Positions 5,841 through 5,936 of a stretch of 5,936 nt of DNA are shown here, in pieces. Numbering within the stretch: position 1 is the first letter of the stretch; each line of letters opens with the position of its first letter. The translations under genes and the position numbers were made by a program. This DNA comes from CBDTTM01 sp965363355 (GTDB taxonomy: Bacteria; Bacillota; Negativicutes; Selenomonadales; Selenomonadaceae): the NCBI GenBank assembly GCA_965363355.1, contig CBDTTM010000162.1, forward strand, positions 1 through 5,936. The letters run 5' to 3'. The notes under the pieces were generated by a model, which had not been told where the DNA came from, searched no databases, and saw nothing but the letters and a program-made list of their open reading frames with translations.

Positions 5841-5936
5841 TTATTCAATCTTAATTGTTTTTTGTGGTTCTATTATTTTATCTACGGATATTTTTCTCAA
5901 AGAAATCTTTAAGATTCCTTCTTTAAATTCTGCCCG
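5841..5936 (-). CDS. Small heat shock protein (Hsp20 / alpha-crystallin family), 3' end only
   Basis: The last 31 codons of a gene that enters from beyond the window. The fragment begins RAEFKEGILKISLRK, matching the end of the alpha-crystallin domain, where the Hsp20 pattern is A-x-(F/Y)-x-x-G-(V/I)-L-x-I-x-(L/V)-x-K. It closes with IKIE, which carries the I-x-I motif that small heat shock proteins use to dock on neighbouring subunits. These are ATP-independent cytoplasmic chaperones that hold unfolding proteins. The start, promoter and full length are outside the window. A terminator follows directly, so it is not in an operon with the molybdenum genes. The short length limits certainty, but both the strand motif and the tail motif are present. 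Confidence 0.82.
   Translation of the reverse strand, partial: RAEFKEGILKISLRKISVDKIIEPQKTIKIE

Noticed and set aside
1..5936. Mobile elements, CRISPR arrays, phage genes or a defence system.
   Set aside because: There are no transposase or integrase motifs, no terminal inverted repeats, no spaced repeat arrays, and every gene belongs to a housekeeping or transport family.

Overview
All recognisable genes lie on the minus strand, so transcription runs from high to low coordinates. The DNA is A+T-leaning, with strong AGGAGG-type ribosome binding sites, a TTG start and compact T-tailed hairpin terminators. This suggests a low-to-mid G+C anaerobic Firmicute. A shikimate dehydrogenase gene placed directly before a type IV pilus/type II secretion ATPase gene would fit the Negativicutes, but that assignment is inference with low confidence.

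Layout, in order of transcription. (1) 5841-5936 holds the last 31 codons of an Hsp20-type small heat shock protein, followed by a strong terminator. (2) 5554-5713 holds a promoter and a structured leader that feed a mobA-mobB fusion gene (4477-5553), which ends in its own terminator. (3) About 230 bases of leader and promoter DNA precede a molybdate ABC transporter operon, modA (3374-4192), modB (2672-3349) and modC (1602-2663), which also ends in a long terminator. (4) A separate promoter drives aroE (569-1429, TTG start). The 5' third of a PilB/GspE/ComGA-type ATPase gene (1-534) follows after a short gap and runs off the window just before its expected Walker A motif.

Genes 2 and 3 form a molybdenum module. 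ModA captures molybdate (possibly tungstate) outside the membrane, ModB and ModC import it, and the MobA-MobB protein attaches GMP to molybdopterin to make the guanine dinucleotide cofactor. aroE (aromatic amino acid and chorismate synthesis) and the pilus ATPase are unrelated and appear to be a separate transcription unit.

The most interesting element is the mobAB leader. It carries two copies of AGGAGTTG, one of which is the Shine-Dalgarno, on either side of a CTCCT that can pair with either copy. This is the layout of a translational switch. Because it sits before a molybdopterin dinucleotide gene, a Moco/Tuco-type riboswitch is the first hypothesis, though I could not test it here. The start codons of mobAB and modA given here are placed downstream of the longest possible reading frames because of ribosome binding site spacing.
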